Below are positions 7,706 to 14,886 of a stretch of DNA of 34,993 bases, one piece after another. The DNA lies in contig CAAFEY010000057.1 of NCBI GenBank assembly GCA_900761995.1, forward strand, positions 1 to 34,993, read 5' to 3'. The stretch is from an uncultured Collinsella sp. (lineage in GTDB: Bacteria; Actinomycetota; Coriobacteriia; Coriobacteriales; Coriobacteriaceae). Both the position numbers and the translations under genes were made by a program. Numbering within the stretch: position 1 is the first letter of the stretch; the number at the start of each line of letters is the position of its first letter. The notes beneath the pieces are model-generated. The model was not told the DNA's origin. It made no database searches and saw only the letters and a program-made list of their open reading frames with translations.

Positions 7706-10006
7706 ATGGTTAAGCTGTACGAGGACGGCATCTACCTGCGCGGCGGCAGCGAGGTTGTGCCTGCAGCCGAGGCCGCTGAGCGCGGCATTACGCAGACGCC
7801 CGAGGATGCCAAGCGCGGCACCATCGCGTATTCGATCCTTCAGGCACACAATACGTCCGGCGACCCCGAGGCGCTCAAGATTCGCTTCGACGCCATGGCG
7901 AGCCACGACATCACCTTTGTCGGCATCATCCAGACGGCGCGCGCCTCGGGCATGGAGCAGTTCCCGCTGCCCTACGTGCTCACCAACTGCCATAATTCGC
8001 TGTGCGCCGTGGGCGGCACCATCAACGAGGACGACCACGTCTTTGGCCTCTCTGCGGCCAAGAAGTACGGCGGCATCTTCGTCCCGCCGCACATCGCCGT
8101 CATCCACTCCTTTATGCGCGAGAACTTTGCCGGTTGCGGCAAGATGATCTTGGGTTCCGACTCGCACACCCGCTACGGCGCTCTGGGCACTATGGCCGTG
8201 GGCGAGGGCGGCGGCGAGCTGGCAAAGCAACTGCTGCGCGACACCTACGACGTCGCCTATCCCGGCGTTGTCGCCATCTACCTCACGGGCGCCCCGCGCC
8301 CCGGCGTCGGCCCGCACGACGTTGCGCTCGCCATCATCCGCGCTGTCTTTGCCAAGGGTTACGTCAAGAACAAGGTCATGGAGTTTGTGGGCCCCGGCAT
8401 CGCGAGCATGACGACCGATTACCGCAACGGTGTCGACGTCATGACCACTGAGACCACCTGCCTGTCGAGCATCTGGGCCACCGACGAGGACACGCACGCG
8501 TTTTTGACCATGCACGGTCGCGGCGACGACTACCGCGAGCTCAAGCCCGCCGATGTCGCCTACTACGACGGCTGCGTCGAGGTCGACTTGTCGAGCATCA
8601 AGCCCATGATCGCGCTGCCGTTCCATCCTTCCAACGGCTTTGAGATCGACGAGCTCAACGAGAACCTCGAGGACATCCTGCACGAGGTCGAGCTCGAGGC
8701 CGCCAAGATCGGCGAGGGCAAGACGCACTTTAGCCTGCTCGACAAGATCGTCGACGGCAAGCTGCACGTGCAGCAGGGTGTTATCGCCGGCTGCTCGGGC
8801 GGCAACTACGACTCTGTGGTCCAGGCTGCCCGCGTGCTCAAGGGCGCCAACACCGGCTGCGGCGAGTTCTCGCTGTCGGTCTATCCCACGAGCCAGCCCG
8901 TGGCGCTCGAGCTTACACGCCGCGGCTATATCTACGACCTTATGGAGGCTGGCGCGATTGTGCGCACGGCGTTCTGCGGCCCGTGCTTTGGTGCCGGCGA
9001 CACGCCTGCCAACAACGGCCTTTCGATCCGCCACACCACGCGCAACTTCCCCAACCGCGAGGGTTCCAAGCCGGGCAATGGCCAGCTGAGTGCCGTGGCC
9101 CTGATGGACGCCCGCTCCATTGCGGCGACGGCTGCCAACGGCGGCGTCCTGACGCCGGCGACCGATCTGCCCGAGGAGACTTGGGACGAGGCCTGCGAGT
9201 ACACCTTTGACGACGCTCCCTACAAGAAGCGCGTATACTGGGGCTTTGGCAAGGCCGATCCGGCAGACGAGCTGGTCGAGGGTCCCAACATCAAGCCGTG
9301 GCCCGCGATGGAGCCGCTCGGCGACGACATCCTGCTTAAGGTGTGCTCCAAGATCATGGACCCGGTCACCACGACCGACGAGCTCATTCCCTCGGGCGAG
9401 ACGAGTTCCTTCCGCTCCAACCCGCTGGGTCTGGCCGAGTTTACGCTGAGCCGCCGCGATCCGGCCTACGTGGGTCGCTCCAAGGAGGTCGACGCCGTGG
9501 AGAAGCGCCGCGTGGCCGGCGAGGCCACGGGCGACCTGGCGGCGCTCAATGCCGAGCTTGCCGGTGTGTTTGAGGCGCTGACCGGCGCGGGCGTCGCGGC
9601 CGATGCCAAGGCGACCGAGTTTGGCTCCATGCTCTATGCCAAGAAGCCCGGTGACGGTTCCGCCCGCGAGCAGGCCGCGAGCTGCCAGCGCGTAATTGGC
9701 GGCCTGGCCAACATCGTTCACGAGTACGCCACCAAGCGCTATCGCTCCAACGTCATGAACTGGGGCATGGTGCCCTTCCAGATGGAGGCCGAGCCCAACT
9801 TTGAGGTGGGCGACTACGTCTTTGTGCCGGGTATCCGTGCCGCGCTCGATGGCGATCTCAAGAACATCGCCGCCTACGTGGTGCGCGCCGATGGTGCGGT
9901 TGAGCAGATTGAGCTCTATATTGCCGATATGACGGCCGAAGAGCGTGCCATCGTCAAGGCCGGCTGCCTGATCAACTACAACAAGTTCAAGGCCGCTGCC
10001 GAGTAA
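7706..10006 (+). CDS. Aconitase-superfamily hydratase, YbhJ-like
   Basis: A 766-residue [4Fe-4S] hydro-lyase of the aconitase superfamily; the true substrate is unknown. The first half carries LGSDSHTRYGALGTMAVGEG near residues 150-170, matching the substrate loop of aconitases. Cluster cysteines are plausibly the one in AGCSGG near residue 366 and the pair in CGPCFGAGD near 424-432. The C-terminal third includes the swivel-type segment FEVGDYVFVPG. Length and order resemble E. coli YbhJ more than citrate-cycle AcnA or AcnB, which have different spacing. The ATG at 7706 is chosen because GTGGGAGA lies just upstream; a GTG at 7604 would add 34 unconvincing residues. Single gene, no neighbouring citrate-cycle genes. 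Confidence 0.85.
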   Translation: MVKLYEDGIYLRGGSEVVPAAEAAERGITQTPEDAKRGTIAYSILQAHNTSGDPEALKIRFDAMASHDITFVGIIQTARASGMEQFPLPYVLTNCHNSLCAVGGTINEDDHVFGLSAAKKYGGIFVPPHIAVIHSFMRENFAGCGKMILGSDSHTRYGALGTMAVGEGGGELAKQLLRDTYDVAYPGVVAIYLTGAPRPGVGPHDVALAIIRAVFAKGYVKNKVMEFVGPGIASMTTDYRNGVDVMTTETTCLSSIWATDEDTHAFLTMHGRGDDYRELKPADVAYYDGCVEVDLSSIKPMIALPFHPSNGFEIDELNENLEDILHEVELEAAKIGEGKTHFSLLDKIVDGKLHVQQGVIAGCSGGNYDSVVQAARVLKGANTGCGEFSLSVYPTSQPVALELTRRGYIYDLMEAGAIVRTAFCGPCFGAGDTPANNGLSIRHTTRNFPNREGSKPGNGQLSAVALMDARSIAATAANGGVLTPATDLPEETWDEACEYTFDDAPYKKRVYWGFGKADPADELVEGPNIKPWPAMEPLGDDILLKVCSKIMDPVTTTDELIPSGETSSFRSNPLGLAEFTLSRRDPAYVGRSKEVDAVEKRRVAGEATGDLAALNAELAGVFEALTGAGVAADAKATEFGSMLYAKKPGDGSAREQAASCQRVIGGLANIVHEYATKRYRSNVMNWGMVPFQMEAEPNFEVGDYVFVPGIRAALDGDLKNIAAYVVRADGAVEQIELYIADMTAEERAIVKAGCLINYNKFKAAAE

Positions 10007-10020
10007 CGCACTTAATTGTC

Positions 10021-10096
10021 CGCCCGGGGCTTACCCTTTCCCGCCCGCTCACGCGCTTCGCGAGGGTCGCGTTCGGGAAAGGAAAAGCCCCGGGCG
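10021..10096. repeat. Long imperfect hairpin after the hydratase gene
   Basis: Arms 10021-10043 and 10074-10096 pair over 23 bases with two mismatches; the outer 12 (CGCCCGGGGCTT) are perfect. The centre has a further small stem. There is no T-run, so it is a 3'-end stabiliser or a dispersed palindrome rather than a classical terminator. Confidence 0.7.
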
Positions 10097-10110
10097 ACAT
10101 TTCCGCGCTC

Positions 10111-10144
10111 TCGTTGGGTCTTGAGGGACGCTAATAAATAGACT
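10111..10144. repeat. Direct repeat, left copy
   Basis: A 34-base stretch containing GAGGGACGCTAATAAATAGAC. A close copy stands at 11240-11272 in the same orientation, about 1.1 kb away, with about four differences. The pair brackets the hypothetical gene at 10218-10865 and the possible peptide at 11032-11187. Confidence 0.7.
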
Positions 10145-10152
10145 TGCTTGAT

Positions 10153-10184
10153 GCCGCCTCTTTTTATTGGGGCGGCTTCTTTTT
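10153..10184 (+). terminator. Rho-independent terminator
   Basis: GCCGCC at 10153-10158 pairs with GGCGGC at 10171-10176, followed by TTCTTTTT. It reads rightward and would end transcripts from the hydratase gene before they run into the minus-strand gene at 10218. Confidence 0.75.
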
Positions 10185-10206
10185 GGACCACCACAAAGGT
10201 GCCTGT
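10185..10206. repeat. Half-copy of the CCACCACAAAGG element
   Basis: A 22-base run beginning GGACCACCACAAAGG. Its reverse complement is exactly 11291-11312, within the right arm of the hairpin at 11273-11313. Probably a decayed single arm of the same dispersed element. Confidence 0.65.
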
Positions 10207-10217
10207 TCGGCGGGTTC

Positions 10218-10865
10218 TTATTTCGATGGGGTCCAGGTTATCTCATCGTCAAATAGCCAAGTGCGTGCTGAGCCGCTGTCGCGCGCTGTCTGCGGATCGG
10301 GCTCGCAGGTTTGTTCGTAGGCATCCTCGGTACACCGATCCATAAAATCGACGACTGCCGTCTGGTCGCCTTCCATGACGTAGATTACGTCGCCATCCGA
10401 GATATAGACCCCCGGCCCTTCGTTGTCCACGTAGCCGGGGTCGTATGAGACGTTGCACAGTCTGCTCCCGTTTGCCGCATCGAGTTCAAGGGTCGAATAA
10501 TACCCGCCATTCATTTGGCCTTTCTTGGCTCGATATATTGCGGCGCCGTACCACCGCGTAAACGCTTTGCCTTTGAGTAAATTGGTTGCCTTGCCGATAA
10601 GCTGCTCATCTTGGGTATAGCGCGTGGCCCCAAGTTCGATTCGGGGATAGTTGCTGACCCCAAGCGCTGCGGGCGTACCGTCGAAATCGACGGTGATTGA
10701 ATCGGGTTTGACGATATCGGTGAGGATTTCGATGGGGTAGCTTACGGTTTCAACCGCCGCCTGCGTCGCCGAGGCAGGGAGAAATGCGAGATAGATAATG
10801 CCTACGCCGGCTGCGGTAATTGCAAACGCTAAGACGAGCAGGCCGATATAGGTGGAGCGTTTCAC
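10218..10865 (-). CDS. Hypothetical membrane-anchored extracytoplasmic protein
   Basis: I do not recognise a family. With the GTG at 10865 the protein has 215 residues. It starts MKRSTYIGLLVLAFAITAA, a basic residue pair and one hydrophobic segment up to about residue 30, which is a signal anchor or signal peptide without a clear cleavage or lipobox site. The rest, about 180 residues, is soluble, mixed in charge and with three cysteines (SRLCNVSY, DRCTEDAYEQTCEP), consistent with an extracytoplasmic domain. The GTG at 10865 is preferred over the GTG at 10874 because GAGAGG is spaced 8 bases from the former and would overlap the latter. Base composition is more AT-rich than the flanking genes, and it lies within a repeat-bounded islet, suggesting acquisition. 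Confidence 0.75.
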   Translation of the reverse strand: MKRSTYIGLLVLAFAITAAGVGIIYLAFLPASATQAAVETVSYPIEILTDIVKPDSITVDFDGTPAALGVSNYPRIELGATRYTQDEQLIGKATNLLKGKAFTRWYGAAIYRAKKGQMNGGYYSTLELDAANGSRLCNVSYDPGYVDNEGPGVYISDGDVIYVMEGDQTAVVDFMDRCTEDAYEQTCEPDPQTARDSGSARTWLFDDEITWTPSK

Positions 10866-11031
10866 GGTGGGCACCTCTCATGCAATATGCAATCATTAAG
10901 ATAAATAATACAAGCTTACGACAATATTCAAAAGAAAGCGACCGCCCGGAATGAGAGGGCTAAAAGGCCCTATTGGGCTTCGATTCGATCTCTAATAGGA
11001 ATATTTGCCTCCCCTCATTCTGGGCGAGGGG

Positions 11032-11187
11032 TCAAAAATTGAGTTCACGAGTTTTGCGCAATACTATTCTCACTAACCCCGCTATTTTCACTATAAGCAC
11101 TATAAAAACGACAGGGACGATGACGAGAGTATTGTGGCGTACGATAACCAAGCCGTTTAAGCCGGCACCCTTGTCTTGAATCTCCAT
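11032..11187 (-). CDS. Possible 51-residue single-span membrane peptide
   Basis: An ATG frame on the minus strand encodes 51 residues: a short polar head (MEIQDKGAG), a long run rich in Val, Ile and Leu from about residue 10 to 43 with sparse polar breaks, and a basic tail (RKTRELNF). The core LVIVPVVFIVLIVKIAGLV is a convincing membrane span. It precedes the hypothetical gene at 10865 in the same direction, 166 bases apart. Against it: no good ribosome site precedes the ATG, and AT-rich DNA readily encodes hydrophobic stretches. Small hydrophobic peptides of this kind can be toxins or regulators of membrane enzymes; no evidence chooses between these. The rest of 10875-11239 shows only a weak hairpin at about 11013-11033. 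Confidence 0.35.
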   Translation of the reverse strand: MEIQDKGAGLNGLVIVRHNTLVIVPVVFIVLIVKIAGLVRIVLRKTRELNF

Positions 11188-11239
11188 CTATATCTGCGCG
11201 AACGGGCTATCGGTGGCTCTCGATTTCGTCGCTGTGTTC

Positions 11240-11272
11240 TCGTTGGATCTTGTGGGACGCTAAAAATAGACT
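11240..11272. repeat. Direct repeat, right copy
   Basis: Same orientation and about 85-90% identical to 10111-10144; contains GTGGGACGCTAAAAATAGAC. It runs directly into the hairpin at 11273. Confidence 0.7.
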
Positions 11273-11313
11273 GGGACCACCACAAAGGGGACAGGCACCT
11301 TTGTGGTGGTCCC
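11273..11313. repeat. Perfect 16-pair hairpin (CCACCACAAAGG element)
   Basis: GGGACCACCACAAAGG at 11273-11288 and its exact complement at 11298-11313 around the loop GGACAGGCA. Part of the right arm matches 10185-10206 in inverted orientation. It abuts the hairpin array that starts at 11318. Confidence 0.85.
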
Positions 11314-11317
11314 GTTT

Positions 11318-11534
11318 GTCTCGATCTGTAACATCTGGGCTGTTGGAAGTAAGCCTGCTGTTACAGATTTAGATTATCAGATGAGCCTTCGTGGCTTGTC
11401 TCGATCTGTAACAGTTAGACCCTAATTTGCCGAGTAGATGTTACAGATTGAGACAAACGGTTGCCGCTGGTCATTTCATCTCGATCTGTAACATCTAGGA
11501 TCAAAAATGGCTGCTAGATGTTATAGATCGAGAT
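11318..11534. repeat. Array of three hairpins with an 80-base period
   Basis: TCTCGATCTGTAACA begins at 11319, 11399 and 11479, exactly 80 bases apart each time. Each is followed by an inverted partner: 11359-11368 in unit 1 (10 bases), 11439-11454 in unit 2 (about 16 bases with one mismatch), and 11514-11534 in unit 3 (21 bases with one mismatch). Loops of 20-25 bases differ in sequence. Spacer sequences between hairpins also differ. This is not a CRISPR array, because each unit is itself a palindrome with long arms. No coding potential is visible. Confidence 0.8.
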
Positions 11535-11595
11535 GGTAGTGCGCCTGGGCAGCGACGGGCTGACATCTCAGTACCCTATCCATCAATCACTCAGA

Positions 11596-11631
11596 AAATC
11601 TTATATATAGAGACTTAGATTTGTGTATAAG
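11596..11631 (+). promoter_or_regulatory. clpB promoter region with the same putative HspR operator as dnaK
   Basis: AAATCT (11596-11601), a 15-base spacer, and AGATTT (11617-11622), followed by a -10-like TATAAG at 11626-11631. Compared with the dnaK copy, the core CTTATAT-N6-ACTTAGATTT is identical outside the N6. It lies 80 bases before the clpB ATG. Confidence 0.6.
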
Positions 11632-11711
11632 ATCGCGCAAAGCTGGCAACAATACTTCTCGAACAACGTGAAGCCGCCCCGTAGGGCGGCCGCCCCAAGA
11701 GAGGTGATTCC

Positions 11712-14339
11712 ATGAGAATCGATAAGCTAGCAATGACGTCGCGCGAGGCGCTGCAGACCGCCATGAGCACGGCTGCTGACGCGCAGGCCGGCGCGGTGGA
11801 GCCGATTCACCTGCTGTCCGCCCTGCTTGGTGCCGGCGAGCGCAATATCTCCGTGATCATCGAGCGCATCGGCGCCGACCCGGCCCAGCTTGCACGCTCC
11901 ACACAAGATGCCATCGACCGCGCGCCCAAGGTTTCGGGCGAGGGCCAGCAGATGGGCCTGTCCAATGAGCTCGTCCGCGTTATCGAGAAGGCCGAAAAGA
12001 AGGCCACCAAGATGGGCGACAGCTTTGTGGTGACCGAGCATCTGCTGATGGCGCTTGCCGAGGACAAGGGCGAGGCGGGCCGCGTACTGCGCGACGCCGG
12101 CGTCACCAAGGAGCGCATCGAGCAGGTCTACGAGGAGCTGCGCGGCGACGACCGCGTGACGTCTGCCGAGGACAAGACGCAGTTTGAGGCCTTGGAGCAG
12201 TACGGCCGCAACATCTGCGACCTCGCCCGTGCCGGTAAGCTCGACCCGGTCATCGGCCGTACCGACGAGATTCGTCGTACCATCCAGGTCCTGTCCCGCC
12301 GCACCAAGAATAACCCCGTGCTCATCGGCGAGCCGGGCGTCGGCAAGACGGCCATCGTCGAGGGCATCGCCCAGCGTATCGTGGCCGGCGACGTGCCGAG
12401 TACCCTGCGCGACCGCGACCTTATCGAGCTCGATATGAGCGCGCTGGTCGCCGGCGCTAAGTACCGCGGCGAGTTCGAGGACCGCTTGAAGGCCGTACTC
12501 AAAGAAGTGCAAAAGTCCGAGGGCAAGGTTATCCTGTTCATCGATGAGCTCCACACCATCGTGGGCGCGGGTGCCACCGAGGGCTCTATGGACGCCGGCA
12601 ACATCCTGAAGCCGGCGCTCGCCCGTGGCGACCTGCATGCGATCGGCGCGACCACGCTCGACGAATACCGCAAGTACATCGAGAAGGACGCGGCGCTTGC
12701 CCGTCGTTTCCAGACCGTTATGGTGAGCGAGCCTACCGTCGAGGACACCATCTCGATCCTGCGTGGCCTCAAGGAGAAGTACGAGATCTTCCACGGCGTG
12801 CATATCACCGATAGCGCGCTCGTGGCAGCTGCCGACCTCTCCGATCGCTACATCGCCGACCGTTTTCTGCCCGACAAGGCCATCGACCTGGTCGATGAAG
12901 CGGCAAGCCGCCTGCGCATGGAGCTCGACAGCATGCCGGTCGAGATCGACGCCACCACGCGTCAGCTCACCCAGCTGCAGATCGAGGAACAGGCGCTCAT
13001 GAAGGAGACCGACGACGCCTCCAAGGAGCGTCTGGAGGCCCTGCGCCAAGAGATTGCCGAGGTCCAAGAAAAGCTCAACGTGCAAAAGGCCGGCTGGCTC
13101 AACCAGAAGAACGCCATCGACCACGTGCAGGAGCTCAAGGGACAGCTTGACGAGGCCAAGAGCGAAGAGGAGCGTGCGACGCGCAACGGCGACCTGGGCC
13201 GTGCGTCCGAGCTGCGCTACTCCGTGATTCCGGGCCTGCAGCAGCAGATTCGGGATTCCGAGGCTGCGCTCGAGGCGCAAAAGCAGCAGGACGGCGAGGG
13301 CCTCAACGAGCAGGTGACCTCCGATGAGATCGCTGAGGTCGTGAGCGCTTGGACCGGCGTGCCCGTCTCCAAGATGATGCAGGGCGAGCTCGACAAGCTG
13401 AAGGGCTTGGAGGGCGAGCTGCATAAGCGCGTCATCGGCCAGGACGAGGCGGTCTCCGCTGTCGCCGCGGCCGTGCGTCGCAGCCGTGCGGGCCTCTCCG
13501 ATCCGGACAAGCCCATCGGCAGCTTCTTCTTCCTGGGCCCCACCGGCGTGGGCAAGACCGAGCTCGCCAAGGCGCTTGCCGAGTGCCTGTTCGATGACGA
13601 GCGTGCGCTCGTGCGTATCGACATGTCCGAGTACATGGAGAAGTTCAGCGTCCAACGTCTGATCGGTGCGCCTCCGGGATACGTTGGCTACGACGAGGGC
13701 GGCCAGCTCACCGAGGCCGTGCGCCGTCGTCCGTACTCCGTGATTTTGCTCGACGAGATGGAGAAGGCTCATCCGGATGTCTTTAACGTGCTGCTGCAGG
13801 TGCTTGATGACGGCCGTCTGACCGATGGCCAGGGTCGCCAGGTGTCCTTCAAGAACACGATCATCATCATGACGTCTAACGTGGGCTCCAAGGCCATCGC
13901 CGATCTGTCCGGTAAGGACGAGGAGGAGATGCGCCATCAGGTCGACGCCGCCATGGCTCAGACCTTCCGCCCCGAGTTCCTCAACCGTATCGACGATATC
14001 GTGGTGTTCCATCCGCTCGGCATGGCGCAGATCGAGAAGATCGTCGACATCCAGCTTGCCGACGTCCGCGCGCGTCTGGCCAAGGAGCGCATGACGTTTG
14101 CCATCACCCCGGCGGCCAAGCAGATGCTCGCCGTGGGTGGCCTGGACCCCGTGTTCGGTGCCCGTCCGCTCAAGCGCCTGGTCCAGCGCGAGGTCGTGGA
14201 CGCCATCGCCGCCGCCATCATCGACGGTACGGTGCGCGAGGGCGATCAGGTGACGGTCGATGCCGACAAGGACGGCGGCTTTACCGTCGTGTGCGATAAC
14301 ACGCCGTCTGCTACCTACGAGGTCCCCGACGCCGAGTAG
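11712..14339 (+). CDS. clpB: ATP-dependent disaggregase ClpB (Hsp100)
   Basis: Hexameric AAA+ machine that pulls polypeptides out of aggregates together with DnaK, DnaJ and GrpE. The 875-residue length is standard. The N-domain repeats occupy about 1-145 (starting MRIDKLAMTSREALQTA). NBD1 has Walker A GEPGVGKT near 204-211 and Walker B ILFIDELHT near 275. The coiled-coil middle domain, specific to ClpB as against ClpA/ClpC, spans about 405-525. NBD2 has Walker A GPTGVGKT near 608-615 and Walker B VILLDEMEKAH near 677. The C-terminal D2 small domain ends in an acidic tail. The start follows AAGAGAGGTGATTCC. Monocistronic, with a strong terminator downstream; the shared upstream element suggests HspR control. 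Confidence 0.99.
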   Translation: MRIDKLAMTSREALQTAMSTAADAQAGAVEPIHLLSALLGAGERNISVIIERIGADPAQLARSTQDAIDRAPKVSGEGQQMGLSNELVRVIEKAEKKATKMGDSFVVTEHLLMALAEDKGEAGRVLRDAGVTKERIEQVYEELRGDDRVTSAEDKTQFEALEQYGRNICDLARAGKLDPVIGRTDEIRRTIQVLSRRTKNNPVLIGEPGVGKTAIVEGIAQRIVAGDVPSTLRDRDLIELDMSALVAGAKYRGEFEDRLKAVLKEVQKSEGKVILFIDELHTIVGAGATEGSMDAGNILKPALARGDLHAIGATTLDEYRKYIEKDAALARRFQTVMVSEPTVEDTISILRGLKEKYEIFHGVHITDSALVAAADLSDRYIADRFLPDKAIDLVDEAASRLRMELDSMPVEIDATTRQLTQLQIEEQALMKETDDASKERLEALRQEIAEVQEKLNVQKAGWLNQKNAIDHVQELKGQLDEAKSEEERATRNGDLGRASELRYSVIPGLQQQIRDSEAALEAQKQQDGEGLNEQVTSDEIAEVVSAWTGVPVSKMMQGELDKLKGLEGELHKRVIGQDEAVSAVAAAVRRSRAGLSDPDKPIGSFFFLGPTGVGKTELAKALAECLFDDERALVRIDMSEYMEKFSVQRLIGAPPGYVGYDEGGQLTEAVRRRPYSVILLDEMEKAHPDVFNVLLQVLDDGRLTDGQGRQVSFKNTIIIMTSNVGSKAIADLSGKDEEEMRHQVDAAMAQTFRPEFLNRIDDIVVFHPLGMAQIEKIVDIQLADVRARLAKERMTFAITPAAKQMLAVGGLDPVFGARPLKRLVQREVVDAIAAAIIDGTVREGDQVTVDADKDGGFTVVCDNTPSATYEVPDAE

Positions 14340-14381
14340 ATTTTGGGCCGGCTTTAAAACCGCCTCTCATCGCAAAACGCC

Positions 14382-14418
14382 AAGGGCGGCGGATCCAATC
14401 GGGTCCGCCGCCCTTTTT
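14382..14418 (+). terminator. Terminator after clpB
   Basis: AAGGGCGGCGGA at 14382-14393 pairs perfectly with TCCGCCGCCCTT at 14404-14415, followed by TTT. Confidence 0.92.
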
Positions 14419-14462
14419 CGTGCGACAATCGATGATGCTGAACGGATGCGATGTAAGGAGCT

Positions 14463-14642
14463 ATGCAGATGAAAGACGAGATCAAGACAAGCGCGCCGGC
14501 GCCCAGGCCCACGTCCAAACCGGCGCCCAAGCCGCGCGACCCCTACATCCGTGCCGAGAACGAGGACGATGACGGTTACGACCCCTACAGCGACCGACGC
14601 CCCGAGCGTGAGCCGATGTTCGAAGCTGACCCGTGGCGCTAA
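14463..14642 (+). CDS. Small hypothetical protein, 59 residues, Pro-rich and charged
   Basis: An ATG at 14463, preceded by TAAGGAG at ideal spacing, opens a 59-residue frame ending at TAA 14640-14642. The first half is basic and proline-rich (SAPAPRPTSKPAPKPRDP), the second strongly acidic with aromatic residues (ENEDDDGYDPYSDRR), ending EADPWR. It has no signal or membrane span and looks intrinsically disordered. GC-rich codon use matches the neighbouring genes, which favours a real gene. I know no family for it. It lies between the clpB terminator and a hairpin at 14677, so it needs its own promoter, which I cannot identify. Confidence 0.65.
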   Translation: MQMKDEIKTSAPAPRPTSKPAPKPRDPYIRAENEDDDGYDPYSDRRPEREPMFEADPWR

Positions 14643-14676
14643 TTGCATCAAGTAGCTAATTTGACGATGATTTTCT

Positions 14677-14706
14677 GGGACGGGGTAGTCAAAAAAGTCC
14701 CGTCCC
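14677..14706. terminator. Hairpin after the 59-residue gene
   Basis: GGGACGGG at 14677-14684 pairs with CCCGTCCC at 14699-14706. The loop contains six A, and the flank TTTT precedes it, so it could stop transcription on either strand weakly. It resembles the GGGAC-rich dispersed elements of this window. Bases 14707-14819 hold nothing I can name. Confidence 0.5.
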
Positions 14707-14819
14707 AAATCGACTGCCCAGGGAGTCGCATTCGAGCTTGGTTGTCCTCTCAGCCACTCGGCATCCTTCGAGCAGTAATAGTGAAAAAACTTGCTTAAGT
14801 GTTAATCAAGTCAGATATT

Positions 14820-14877
14820 ATCTTGCTCTCTAATTAATCAAGAATCGCTATAATTTTGATTAGCTAGAGAGCAAGAT
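14820..14877 (+). promoter_or_regulatory. Large palindromic operator over the promoter of the AAA ATPase gene
   Basis: Arms 14820-14841 and 14856-14877 are inverted copies over 22 bases with two mismatches; the outer 13 bases (ATCTTGCTCTCTA) are perfect. The 14-base centre contains a consensus -10, TATAAT, at 14849-14854. A protein on this site would block transcription. In the RNA the promoter-proximal arm alone would be transcribed, so a DNA operator is likelier than an RNA hairpin. Confidence 0.6.
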
Positions 14878-14886
14878 TGGAGAATC

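Noticed and set aside
10973..11179. 68-residue plus-strand frame in the islet
   Set aside because: No ribosome site and no protein-like character; the minus strand over the same bases gives a more convincing membrane peptide.
11318..11534. CRISPR array
   Set aside because: Units are long palindromes with 20-25 base loops, repeats are degenerate, only three units, and no cas genes are near.
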